Assembly: GCA_009908735.1 (NCBI GenBank)
Contig: JAAAOR010000005.1
Span: 1-14,845, forward strand
DNA: 14,845 nt
Direction: 5' to 3'
Source: Spirochaetota bacterium
Lineage (GTDB): Bacteria > Spirochaetota > Spirochaetia > DSM-27196 > PWMO01
In this document: piece after piece, positions 1 to 7,600 of the stretch
Layout of the letters: every line of letters begins with the position of its first letter
Position numbering within the stretch: position 1 is the first letter of the stretch
The notes under the pieces: generated by a model
What the model saw: only the letters and a program-made list of their open reading frames with translations
Database searches by the model: none
Told to the model about the DNA's origin: nothing
Translations under genes and position numbers: made by a program

Positions 1-46
1 CGAACTCGCTCTGGTAGGGATCGGTGTAATACACTGGCTCGGTCAT
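1..46 (-). CDS. N-terminus of a probable AlaX-like alanyl-tRNA editing protein (partial)
   Basis: Only the first 15 codons are inside the window, reading MTEPVYYTDPYQSEF from an ATG at 44-46 on the minus strand. A short N-terminus with a YY-x-DPY-x-x-EF pattern is typical of AlaX/DHHA1-type editing proteins, which hydrolyse mischarged alanyl-tRNA in the cytoplasm. The zinc and catalytic motifs that would prove this lie beyond the edge. The gene follows the minus-strand MFS gene by 45 nt, so the two may be co-transcribed. No good Shine-Dalgarno is visible before the ATG. Because the evidence is only 15 residues, the family call is tentative, although the presence of a start of coding sequence is fairly likely. 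Confidence 0.45.
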   Translation of the reverse strand, partial: MTEPVYYTDPYQSEF

Positions 47-91
47 GGCTGAAGTATAGTCACGAGGGTGGGGCCGCGGAAAGCGCCGGCC

Positions 92-1363
92 CTATCTTCG
101 ACTCCCGCTAAACCCGGCGCGAGCCGCAACTAGAGGCGGTACTGCAGCGACCAGCGACGCGCCGGCTGCGAGACGGTAGAGGATGACTACCGACGTGGCT
201 TCTATGATAATTCCTCCCAGCCAGCTCCCGAGGATGCTCCCGATACCGAAGTAGACGGAGGGGGCCAGGGCCTGAAAGAAGCCCCGATGTTCGGGTGGTG
301 CGATCCGATGAACGTGGTCGACCGCGGCGGCGAGAAACAGGCCGAATGTGAGCCCGTGCGTCAGCTGAAGGGCAAGCACGCCCCCGGCTGAGCCGACGAG
401 GGTATAGGCAAAGAGGCGTACGGCGAACAGGATGAGGATGCCGCCGAGAAGAGGAAACCCCCGGTAGCGGCGAAGAATGAGGCCCGAGAGAAAAAACAGG
501 GGCACTTCGGAGAGCGCGCCGATTGAATGCGCGAGCCCCACATCGGAGACGGTGCCGTCGACCTCTTCGATCAGGAGCGGGATAAACGTGATGCCCGCCC
601 GTAGTCCAGTGAACGCTACCATCGCCGAGCCGAGAAGGAGCAGATAGCTGCGATTGCGGAGAACTGCGCGCAGCCCGTCGATGAACCCGCGAACCGGTGG
701 GGTTCGCACCTCGGGGGCCGGTGACGGGAGGCCGAGTTCCTCCGGCGACCATTCCACGGCCGCCTCTCTCTGCCGCGACGCCGGTCGCTCGCGTGGTGGC
801 AGGCGCGGCGGGCGGGGCATGAACAACGCCGTCGCGGCGGCGGCCAGCACGAGCACCAGGTATGCCGGAAACAGTAGCTCGAGGCCGTAGCGGTCCGTGA
901 GGTATCCAATAATGACTGCCGCCGCCGCGAACCCGAGTGACCCGAACCCCCTGGCAATGCCGTAGTTGGGCGGGGCGGGCGTTTCGCGACGGGACATGAT
1001 CCAGGCGTCGAGCACGGCAGGAAGGGAGTTCGCGGTTACCGAGTACAGCAGTGCAAGCCCGACGATCGCGATGAGCGAGACGCGCACCAAAGGCATCAGG
1101 TTAACAACGACTGCGGCGAGGACAAGAACCCCGGTCACCAGATATCGTGGCGACCGAATGCGATCGGTAATGGAGCCGAGAATGGGCTGCCCCACCAGGG
1201 CAAAACCGAACACAGCCGCCATCACGGTTCCGACCTGGCTTGGCGCATATCCCACGGACCGGAGGTAGGGAACCAAGAACGCCTCGAAACAGACGATGGA
1301 CGACCAGAAAAGAAACTGAAGGAGAGAGAAGCGCGCGGTTTGACCGCCCACCAAAATGCGCAT
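92..1363 (-). CDS. MFS transporter, MFS_1_like (LacY/nucleoside-symporter-like) type
   Basis: This 423-residue inner-membrane protein has about twelve hydrophobic segments in two halves, separated by a charged, proline-rich cytoplasmic loop at about residues 184-235. A motif-A-like turn, GSITDRIRSPR, is at 63-73 between TM2 and TM3. The segment NYGIARGFGSLGF (133-145) matches the R-x-x-GS-x-G signature of the MFS_1_like family, which includes sugar and nucleoside proton symporters. Length is normal for a 12-TM carrier. Substrate cannot be deduced. The ATG at 1361-1363 is the most upstream sensible start, immediately before the hydrophobic first helix; no strong Shine-Dalgarno precedes it. It is divergent from the histidine kinase gene, with 161 nt between them, and lies upstream of the partial AlaX-like gene on the same strand. 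The TAG stop is followed by no convincing terminator. Confidence 0.85.
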   Translation of the reverse strand: MRILVGGQTARFSLLQFLFWSSIVCFEAFLVPYLRSVGYAPSQVGTVMAAVFGFALVGQPILGSITDRIRSPRYLVTGVLVLAAVVVNLMPLVRVSLIAIVGLALLYSVTANSLPAVLDAWIMSRRETPAPPNYGIARGFGSLGFAAAAVIIGYLTDRYGLELLFPAYLVLVLAAAATALFMPRPPRLPPRERPASRQREAAVEWSPEELGLPSPAPEVRTPPVRGFIDGLRAVLRNRSYLLLLGSAMVAFTGLRAGITFIPLLIEEVDGTVSDVGLAHSIGALSEVPLFFLSGLILRRYRGFPLLGGILILFAVRLFAYTLVGSAGGVLALQLTHGLTFGLFLAAAVDHVHRIAPPEHRGFFQALAPSVYFGIGSILGSWLGGIIIEATSVVILYRLAAGASLVAAVPPLVAARAGFSGSRR

Positions 1364-1524
1364 GATACACGAGTTTTGACAGAACAGCCGAAAACAGACA
1401 AGACGGCGACGAGGTATAGACCTGGACAGAACCCGGGCGGCGAGGATACCCTCTGGTTCGTCGAACAGTGCCGCCGGCGGTCCGCACCGGGCCGCACCGG
1501 GCGGGTCCGGGCTAGGGAGAGATC
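1364..1524. promoter_or_regulatory. Divergent intergenic region between MFS and histidine kinase genes
   Basis: These 161 nt must hold promoters for both flanking genes. A perfect TTGACA hexamer is on the plus strand at 1376-1381, but nothing like a -10 box follows at 16-18 nt. A second plus-strand possibility is TGGACA (1423-1428) with GATACC (1445-1450), spacing 16, which is weak. The right half is very GC-rich and contains a 10-bp palindrome CCGCCGGCGG (1471-1480) and a tandem repeat (listed separately). I could not assign a confident promoter for either gene. Confidence 0.3.
1482..1501. repeat. Tandem 10-bp direct repeat upstream of kinase gene
   Basis: CCGCACCGGG occurs twice in direct, gap-free succession (1482-1491 and 1492-1501), ending 12 nt before the AGGGAG ribosome-binding site of the kinase gene. 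It would lie in the 5' leader if transcription starts upstream. It may be a simple slippage repeat in GC-rich DNA or a regulator half-site pair; the sequence alone cannot tell. Confidence 0.6.
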
Positions 1525-3420
1525 ATGAAAACACCTGACTATCGCAGTACTCCCTTTCTGGCCGCCGGCGCCGTGCTCGTTATTCTCCTCGGCCTGTGGG
1601 TTGCCGGGCTGGGCTGGTATCGCAACGTGCTCATCGAAAACGTGCGTGCGGAAGCTCGTCAGATCGTCTCCGGGTGCACCGCCCGGCTTTCGGGGACTTT
1701 GCAGGAAAACCGCGCGCGCCTCGACGCGATGGCCACCATAGTCTCTCCTGAGGTGTCAAGCGATTTGCTTGACGGCGAGTTCAACGCCTTTGCGAGGGGC
1801 TTGCTTCAGGGACAGCGCGAGATCGTGAATATTTCTATCGCTCCAAACGGCGTGCAGACGTATGTGTACCCACCAGAGCAGGCCGACGCGGTGGCCGGGC
1901 ACGACCTCCTGAACGACGCCCGGAGCGAAGTCCGTGCCGAGGCCCGGGAGGCCATGAGCACCGGAACCATCGTTCCCAGCGGGCCCTACGAACTCCGACA
2001 AGGGGGACATGGATTCGTGCTGCGCAAAGGCATTCTCGCCGAAGACGACGCGTGGGGTCTCGTTGCCGTCGTCCTTGACGTGGAAGGACTCATGGAGGAA
2101 GCGGGGATGGCCCCGCGAATGCGTGAGTTCGTTATGGGAGTACGGACGTCGCCTGAAGACCGGGTGTTCTACGGCTCTTCCGAGGCCTTCGCCGGCGAGG
2201 CGGTGACCGGAAGCGTCAACGCACTCGGCGATGTATGGCAGATCGGCGCCTTTCCGGTGGGAGGATTCGACGCGGCGATCTCGCCGGGCTTCGACATGGT
2301 TCTCTGGCTTACGCTGCTTGCGGTCATCCTGCTTGCCGGGTTAGCTTACTTCATAAGCGCTCACGCCGAGGAGGAGCTGGCATCCGAGCGGCGGCTCCTG
2401 AAAGGGATCAGTGAGACGAGCCCTGTGGGCATCGTGGTTCTCAATTCTACCGGGACGATTACCTTTACGAATCCGCACGCACGAGAAGTTCTCGGCGCAC
2501 CCGACCTTGGGGAGAGGCCCTACGCCGACCCGGAGTGGGGAATCCGGGACCTCGATGGGCACCCGCTTTCCGCCGAAGAGTCGCCCTTCCGGCGCGTCGT
2601 CGAGACCGGCCGGACAGTGATAGACGCGCGACACGAGATCCACACCGCCGGCGAACGGCGGGTCGTTTCGGTGAATGCAGCCCCGCTGAATAAAGGAGTC
2701 GTCGCCATTATCCAGGATGTCACCGAGCAGGTCGACACCGAGCGCCGCATTCGGGCAGCCCTGCGCGAGAAAGATGTGCTCCTCCGAGAGATTCACCACC
2801 GCGTGAAGAACAACCTCGCCATCATCACCAGTCTCCTCAGTCTTCAGCAGAACCGGATTCGCAGCGCCGACGAGGCCGTTTTCGCGTTTACCGAGACGCA
2901 GAGCCGGGTACAGGCGCTGGCGCAACTTCACCAGATGCTCTACCAGTCGGAGAATCTCGAGGTGATAGACCTCGCCGACTACGTTGCCGACGCGGTGCGG
3001 CGCCTGCAAAATGTCTACGATCCCTACGGTGAGGTCGAGATTGCTCTGGATCTCGCCACCGTGAGGGTCGATATGGACCACGCAATACCTGCGGGGCTGG
3101 TTGTTACGGAGCTCCTCACTAACGCATTCAAGCACGGCGCACCCGAGTCCGGCGCCGCGATAATCAGCGTCTCGTTGAAGTACGTCGAGGACACCAGGGT
3201 CGACCTCGAGGTCTGCGACAACGGGCGGGGTATGCTCTCGGAGACCGAGGGCCGCGACGATACTTCCCTTGGTATGGAGCTCGTAGGCGCGCTCACGCAG
3301 CAATTGAACGGCGAGCTCGACTTCGACGCGCTAGTCGGGACGTGTTTTCGCCTGCGCTTCGCTCCGGGAAGCGTTGGGGCGGCAGGGTCACCGGGGAGCC
3401 GGACGCAGACGGATAGTTGA
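1525..3420 (+). CDS. Membrane sensor histidine kinase, CHASE-PAS-HisKA_2-HATPase
   Basis: This 631-residue protein has a TM helix at about 11-31 and a periplasmic CHASE-like domain at about 50-210, with TYVYP, GHDLL, the A-x-x-TG region and WGLVAVVLDVEGL as recognisable CHASE features. TM2 follows at about 258-276, then a PAS domain at about 293-400. The dimerisation/phosphoacceptor region has REIHHRVKNNLAIITSLL from residue 421; His425 (or 424) is the phosphoacceptor, as in HisKA_2/HWE-type kinases. The ATPase domain has its N box TELLTNAFKHG (528-538), G1 box CDNGRGM (564-570) and a SLGMELV G2-type motif. It probably senses a small extracellular ligand and autophosphorylates. AGGGAG at 1514-1519 supports the ATG start. 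No response regulator is adjacent, so it is an orphan kinase here. It lies 47 nt upstream of eda on the same strand. Kinase function is near certain; its ligand is unknown. Confidence 0.93.
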   Translation: MKTPDYRSTPFLAAGAVLVILLGLWVAGLGWYRNVLIENVRAEARQIVSGCTARLSGTLQENRARLDAMATIVSPEVSSDLLDGEFNAFARGLLQGQREIVNISIAPNGVQTYVYPPEQADAVAGHDLLNDARSEVRAEAREAMSTGTIVPSGPYELRQGGHGFVLRKGILAEDDAWGLVAVVLDVEGLMEEAGMAPRMREFVMGVRTSPEDRVFYGSSEAFAGEAVTGSVNALGDVWQIGAFPVGGFDAAISPGFDMVLWLTLLAVILLAGLAYFISAHAEEELASERRLLKGISETSPVGIVVLNSTGTITFTNPHAREVLGAPDLGERPYADPEWGIRDLDGHPLSAEESPFRRVVETGRTVIDARHEIHTAGERRVVSVNAAPLNKGVVAIIQDVTEQVDTERRIRAALREKDVLLREIHHRVKNNLAIITSLLSLQQNRIRSADEAVFAFTETQSRVQALAQLHQMLYQSENLEVIDLADYVADAVRRLQNVYDPYGEVEIALDLATVRVDMDHAIPAGLVVTELLTNAFKHGAPESGAAIISVSLKYVEDTRVDLEVCDNGRGMLSETEGRDDTSLGMELVGALTQQLNGELDFDALVGTCFRLRFAPGSVGAAGSPGSRTQTDS

Positions 3421-3455
3421 CTGAGCGGCGAATCGCGCGCATCCTGACAGCCTAC

Positions 3456-3460
3456 GGAGG
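3456..3460 (+). promoter_or_regulatory. Ribosome-binding site that sets the eda start
   Basis: GGAGG lies 7 nt before the ATG at 3468. The open frame also extends to a TTG at 3417 that overlaps the kinase stop codon, but that start would add 17 residues absent from KDPG aldolases and has no comparable ribosome-binding site. The ATG at 3468 is therefore chosen. Confidence 0.8.
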
Positions 3461-3467
3461 AAAGACA

Positions 3468-4121
3468 ATGAGCGAACTCATAGAGAAGCTGGAAACCGCC
3501 GGGCTCGTGCCGGTCATCGCCATCGAAGATGCGGAGAACGCCGTGGCGCTCGCGAGGGCCTTCGCCGATGGGGGACTGCCGCTCGCGGAAATCACCTTCC
3601 GCACCGCGGCCGCCGAGGATGCCATACGCAACATCACGCGCGAAGTGCCCGAGGTGCTCGTCGGAGCCGGCACGGTGCTTTCGGTGCCTCAAGTTCAGTC
3701 TGCGGTCTCCGCTGGGGCGAAGTTCATCGTCTCGCCGGGTTTCAACCCCAAGGTGGTCGACTTCTGCGTCGAAAACGGGATTCCGGTCGTTCCCGGCATC
3801 AACAACCCCACCGGCATCGAGATGGCACTCGATCGGGGTCTCGAGCACGTGAAGTTCTTTCCCGCCGAGGCGTCGGGCGGGCTCAAGATGCTCAAGGCGA
3901 TGAGCGCGCCCTACGGGAAAGTGAAGTTCCTCCCGACGGGCGGGGTAAAGCTCGATAACCTCGCTGAATACCTCTCCTCTCCCGTGGTATTTGCGGTGGG
4001 CGGTAGCTGGGTCGCCACCAAAGAGCTCATCGCCAAGAAGAACTTCGAAGAGATCGGAAACCGTGTGCGCGAGGCCGTGGCGGTGGTCAAGAAGGTCCGC
4101 ACCGGCGCGCAGAGCGTTTGA
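3468..4121 (+). CDS. eda: KDPG/KHG aldolase (2-dehydro-3-deoxyphosphogluconate aldolase)
   Basis: This 217-residue cytoplasmic class I aldolase splits 2-keto-3-deoxy-6-phosphogluconate into pyruvate and glyceraldehyde-3-phosphate, as in the Entner-Doudoroff pathway and hexuronate catabolism. The family also cleaves 4-hydroxy-2-oxoglutarate. Hallmarks are the EITFRT strand with Glu41 and Arg45, GAGTV, SPGFNP, the Schiff-base lysine Lys129 in HVKFFPAE, and the phosphate-binding LPTGGV and GGSW turns. These match E. coli Glu45, Arg49 and Lys133 with a constant offset of four, so the active site is intact. Length is normal for the family. The gene follows the histidine kinase by 47 nt with no terminator between, so read-through is possible, but no edd, kinase or sugar-acid gene is adjacent. 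The TGA stop overlaps a 10-bp palindrome at 4121-4130. Confidence 0.96.
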   Translation: MSELIEKLETAGLVPVIAIEDAENAVALARAFADGGLPLAEITFRTAAAEDAIRNITREVPEVLVGAGTVLSVPQVQSAVSAGAKFIVSPGFNPKVVDFCVENGIPVVPGINNPTGIEMALDRGLEHVKFFPAEASGGLKMLKAMSAPYGKVKFLPTGGVKLDNLAEYLSSPVVFAVGGSWVATKELIAKKNFEEIGNRVREAVAVVKKVRTGAQSV

Positions 4122-4176
4122 TGACGTCATGACCGTCCCGCGTTCAACGACCGTGCCTCGAAGCCGAAGGGGGGCG

Positions 4177-5697
4177 CTACTCTCGCGCCGACTCGGGCCT
4201 CCGCGGTATGGTCGACATGCCGATAACCACGCCGCTTGCCGCGGCAGCCAGGTTGACCACCATTCCCCAGCGGTAGCCCTCCACGAACGCCTCCTGCAGC
4301 GCCGACGTCACCGCGGTGCGCTGGTCGGAGCGCAAGCTCTCGGGAAGCTCCATGGCGAGCAGCCGGTCGGCGTTGCCGAGGATCGCCTCGCGGGCGCCGT
4401 CCGGGAGCGAGAGGGCCTCGAGGGCCGGGGCGAGGTCGCGGGCGAAGCCCACGGTGACCACCGTTCCCACCACCGCTACCGCAAGCAGGCCCGACACACG
4501 GGCAATGGCATTGTTGATCCCTGAGGCCGTGCCCGAGAAGCGGCGGGGAACGTTGAGGGCACTGGTCGTAATCGAGGGGATGATGAGCACGATGCCGACG
4601 CCGAGCAGCACCACCGCCGGCAGGATGCGGCCGGTATAGCTCGTTCCGACGCCGCCGCCGGCGAGAAGGGCGATGGCCGCGCTGACGATGGCGGGGCCCG
4701 CTATCATCTGAAACCGGGGTCCGTGGCGGTCTGTCATTGCGCCCGAGGGGCCCGAGAATAGCGTGATGAGCACGGTGGTCGGTAGCACCGCGAGCCCCGC
4801 CAGGGTCGCGCGGTAGCCGAGAAGCTGCTGCAGGAAAAACGACAACAGAAAGAGCGTTCCCGAAAACGAGAAGTAGATGAAGAGCGTCGCCAGATTTGCG
4901 CCTGTGACCTGGCGGGTGAACATTCGGAAGGGCACGACGGGGTCGGTAACTCGCCCTTCCGTCACGACGAAGGCCACAACAGCGAGGATGCCCGCGGTCA
5001 GCATGACCCAGCTGCCCGGGCCGAAGACATCCTGAGAGGCGCGGATGAGCGAGAAGGAGAGGCCGAAGAGGGCGACGAAAGCCAGCGCCGCCCCGGCCCA
5101 GTCGAGCCGCCTTCCGGGCTGTCCGGGGAGGCGGGGCACAAAGAACACCGATACCGCGAGGGCCGCCAGCGCAAGCGGCGCCATCGCCAGAAATACGAAG
5201 CGCCAGGAGATCTCGGCGAGAAAGCCGCCGATAAAGGGCCCGAGCGCGGCAATCGCCCCTGACACTCCGGCCCACAGGCCAATAACCGTTCCCCGCTCGG
5301 AATCGGGAAAGACGTTGGTGATGATCGCGAGGCTCCCCGGCACCATCAGCGCCGCGCCCACTCCCTGGAAGGCGCGGGCGGCGATGAGAAGCGGCACCGA
5401 GGGGGCTATGGCGCTCAGCAAGCTGCCCACGGTGAATATCCCGATCCCCGAGTTGAAGATGCGCTTCACACCGAAAAGATCGCCGAGGGCGCCGCTTACA
5501 AGGATGAGACCACCGAGGGCGAGAGCGTAGGCGTTCACGATCCACTGCACCCCGGTGATGGTGGTGTCGAGGGTCCGCTGAATCGTTGGAAGGGCAATGG
5601 TTACGGCGGAGTTCATCAGGAATCCCACGCCGCTCGCCAGAATGCAGGCGGCGACGATGAGTTTCCCTTCGCGGGAGGAGAGAGTGATACTGCTCAT
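4177..5697 (-). CDS. DHA2-family (14-TM) MFS drug/solute exporter
   Basis: This 506-residue inner-membrane protein is the length of 14-TM EmrB/QacA-type proton antiporters. DHA2 features include ALPTIQRTLDTTITGVQWIV (35-54) after TM1, motif A GALGDLFGVKRI (69-80), RAFQGVGAALMVPGSL (108-123) in the TM4 region, and the antiporter motif C region ending GPFIGGF (153-159). Such proteins export hydrophobic drugs, dyes or metabolites. It is the last gene of the tat operon: its ATG is 3 nt after the tatQM stop and has no clear Shine-Dalgarno of its own, so translation is probably coupled to tatQM. It converges on eda with 55 nt between stops, and no intrinsic terminator with a U-tract is visible there. 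Its substrate is unknown. Placement with a TRAP importer suggests a related compound, which is inference. Confidence 0.92.
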   Translation of the reverse strand: MSSITLSSREGKLIVAACILASGVGFLMNSAVTIALPTIQRTLDTTITGVQWIVNAYALALGGLILVSGALGDLFGVKRIFNSGIGIFTVGSLLSAIAPSVPLLIAARAFQGVGAALMVPGSLAIITNVFPDSERGTVIGLWAGVSGAIAALGPFIGGFLAEISWRFVFLAMAPLALAALAVSVFFVPRLPGQPGRRLDWAGAALAFVALFGLSFSLIRASQDVFGPGSWVMLTAGILAVVAFVVTEGRVTDPVVPFRMFTRQVTGANLATLFIYFSFSGTLFLLSFFLQQLLGYRATLAGLAVLPTTVLITLFSGPSGAMTDRHGPRFQMIAGPAIVSAAIALLAGGGVGTSYTGRILPAVVLLGVGIVLIIPSITTSALNVPRRFSGTASGINNAIARVSGLLAVAVVGTVVTVGFARDLAPALEALSLPDGAREAILGNADRLLAMELPESLRSDQRTAVTSALQEAFVEGYRWGMVVNLAAAASGVVIGMSTIPRRPESARE

Positions 5698-5700
5698 GGG

Positions 5701-7599
5701 CTACTGCACCAATCGAGGCAAAAATTCCGAAAAGAACGGCACGTAGGTGATGAGAAGCACCACTACGAGCTCTACTGCGAAGAAGGGCAACACGAATCGG
5801 TAGAGCCGCGGCATCGATTCGTTGAAGCGGTAGGAGGCGAGGAAGAGGTCCAGGCCAACCGGCGGAGTAATGAAACCCAGCCCGAGGTTTGCGATGAAGA
5901 TTGCCCCGAGGTGCACCGGCGCGATGCCGAAGAGCTCACCGAGGGGTACCACAAGCGGGGCGACGATGAGTATGGCCGAGTATATGTCCATGAGACAGCC
6001 GGTCAGAAGCAGCGCCCCGTTTAAGATCAACAGAAACACGAAGCGGCTCGTGACGTTATCCCGCATCCAGTCTCTGAGAATGACGGGAACCTGGGCGTCA
6101 ACGATGTAGAAGCTCAAGCCCCGCGCAGCGCCGAGGATGATGAGTACGCCGCCGACGATGGTGATGCACTTCAGCGCTACCTCCGGCAGGCGGCCGAGCG
6201 GTATTTCGCGCCGTCCCGCCACCTCTACCACGAGGACGTAGGCGACCGCGAGCGCCGCGGTCTCCACGAGTGTGGTGAGCCCGGAGAAGAAGGCCACGAC
6301 AATGACGACGGGCAACATGATCTCCGACATCGCCGACTTCAGGGCGGACATCGCCTCGCGCGGCTCGAACGGGCGGCGCGTGGTTCCACGCCGGATCGAG
6401 ACAACCACGCCTATGGCGATGAATGCAAGCGCGATGAGGGATCCGGGAATGATACCTGCGAGGAACATGTGGAAGATGTTCACCTGCGCAATGGTTCCGT
6501 AGATGATGATGGCGAGGCTTGGCGGAAAGAGTAGCCCCACGTTGCTCGTGGAGGTCAGGAGCCCCACGGTGAAGCCCTCCGTCTGCTCGCCACGGGTGTG
6601 GAGGACGAAGTAGAGCAATCCCCCAAGAGCCAGGATGGTAACACCTGATGCTCCGGTGAAGGATGTGAAGAAGGCAGAGGCGAGCACTGTAGCGATAACC
6701 AGACCGCCGGGCAGCCACCCGAACCATGCCCGGAACAGGTCGACGAGCCGCTCGCCGGCCTTGCTTTCGGAGAGAATGTAACCGGTGAAGGTGAAAAGTG
6801 GTATTGCCGGGATGTTTGCGTCGGTGAGGACGTTGTAGGCCTCGTTGGGGATCACCTCAAGGGCGCCGCCGACCCGCGCGAAGAGAAGCAGCGCCGCCCC
6901 GGAGAGCACGATGAACAACGGCGTGCCAATAAACGCCGATGTGACGATGACCACGAGAAGTGGTATCGATACCTGCGGCACCGCGCGGTACCAGACGTCG
7001 AGCAGGCCTTCGAACCATGTCGGCAGCTGCGGCATGATCATGTAGGCGACGTTAGCCGCGGCGGGGAGGGCGAGAAAGCTGCCGATCAGGAAGCCGGCGA
7101 TGCCCACGGCAATTTGCATCGGTTTCACCGTCGCGCTGCGGGTGAAGCGCAGGGCCATCACGAGCAAGCCGATGGGGATAACAGCCACGAATACCCTCGT
7201 CGGCACGATGCCGACCACCTGCGCGGCGGTGAAGCCGACTACGGCCAGTGACAGTGCGCTCCATGCCAGCGCCACGGCAATTGTGACCGAGATGAATCCG
7301 GTCACGTCGTCGAGCACGCTACGCATCCGCGAGCGCTGTGTACCGTAGCCGCCGGAGATGGAAAGGTGCCGCCCCTCACGCGCGGTGATCATCCCACCGA
7401 CGAAGGCGAGGACGAGCACAAGGTGCACCAGATACGCGCTCTGCCCAAGAAGCCCCGTTGCGAAGACCGTGCGGAGCAGGATCTCGAGGAGAGGAAACGC
7501 CGCAAGCAAAAACAGAGCGGCCACAGCCACGCCGTTCTCGAGCAAGCGGAAACCGCGGCCGAGCGCATGCTCGGGCAGGAGTACGTGGGGACTCGACAC
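5701..7599 (-). CDS. tatQM: TRAP transporter fused small+large permease (TatQM)
   Basis: This 632-residue protein fuses the DctQ-type small subunit and the DctM-type large subunit of a tripartite ATP-independent periplasmic transporter, as in SiaQM. The DctQ part is residues 1 to about 170, with GGMITAREGRHLSI (68-81) as its usual signature, joined through TM segments at about 167-190. The DctM part follows, with FIGTPLFIVLSGAALLLF (223-240), NIPAIPLFTFTGYILSES (262-279), SFTGASGVTI (313-322) and a C-terminal NLGLGFITPPVGLDLF motif. It drives solute import with an ion gradient, receiving substrate from TatP. The start is a GTG at 7597-7599 with AGGAG six nt upstream, only 1 nt after the tatP stop. 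It is third of four genes in the operon. The gene symbol follows the TPAT naming and is unrelated to twin-arginine translocation. Confidence 0.93.
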   Translation of the reverse strand: MSSPHVLLPEHALGRGFRLLENGVAVAALFLLAAFPLLEILLRTVFATGLLGQSAYLVHLVLVLAFVGGMITAREGRHLSISGGYGTQRSRMRSVLDDVTGFISVTIAVALAWSALSLAVVGFTAAQVVGIVPTRVFVAVIPIGLLVMALRFTRSATVKPMQIAVGIAGFLIGSFLALPAAANVAYMIMPQLPTWFEGLLDVWYRAVPQVSIPLLVVIVTSAFIGTPLFIVLSGAALLLFARVGGALEVIPNEAYNVLTDANIPAIPLFTFTGYILSESKAGERLVDLFRAWFGWLPGGLVIATVLASAFFTSFTGASGVTILALGGLLYFVLHTRGEQTEGFTVGLLTSTSNVGLLFPPSLAIIIYGTIAQVNIFHMFLAGIIPGSLIALAFIAIGVVVSIRRGTTRRPFEPREAMSALKSAMSEIMLPVVIVVAFFSGLTTLVETAALAVAYVLVVEVAGRREIPLGRLPEVALKCITIVGGVLIILGAARGLSFYIVDAQVPVILRDWMRDNVTSRFVFLLILNGALLLTGCLMDIYSAILIVAPLVVPLGELFGIAPVHLGAIFIANLGLGFITPPVGLDLFLASYRFNESMPRLYRFVLPFFAVELVVVLLITYVPFFSEFLPRLVQ

Positions 7600-7600
7600 G

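Noticed and set aside
71..92. GGGCCG/CGGCCC inverted repeat after the minus-strand MFS gene
   Set aside because: The 6-bp stem has a 10-nt loop and no U-tract follows; the next gene starts about 25 nt later on the same strand, so a terminator is unlikely.
1376..1381. Perfect TTGACA hexamer as a -35 box for the kinase gene
   Set aside because: No -10-like hexamer lies 15-19 nt downstream; TATAGA at 1415 is 33 nt away.
2341..3303. 320-codon open frame antisense to the histidine kinase
   Set aside because: It covers the coding strand of conserved PAS, HisKA_2 and ATPase motifs and shows no recognisable domain; it is a GC-driven shadow frame.
3417..3467. 17-codon N-terminal extension of eda from a TTG
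   Set aside because: The family starts at MSELIEKLE, and the strong GGAGG site is placed for the ATG at 3468.
3024..4130. 368-codon open frame antisense to the kinase end and eda
   Set aside because: It spans two well-supported plus-strand genes and their gap, with no domain or ribosome-binding signal.
4121..4130. 10-bp palindrome ATGACGTCAT at the eda stop codon
   Set aside because: It is too short for a terminator stem, has no T-run, and partly reflects the stop codon. It lies between convergent genes, where an operator is not expected; chance is the simplest explanation.
4127..5545. 472-codon alternative frame on the minus strand
   Set aside because: It overlaps the DHA2 exporter in another frame and is extremely rich in Arg, Pro, Gly and His, as expected of a shadow frame.
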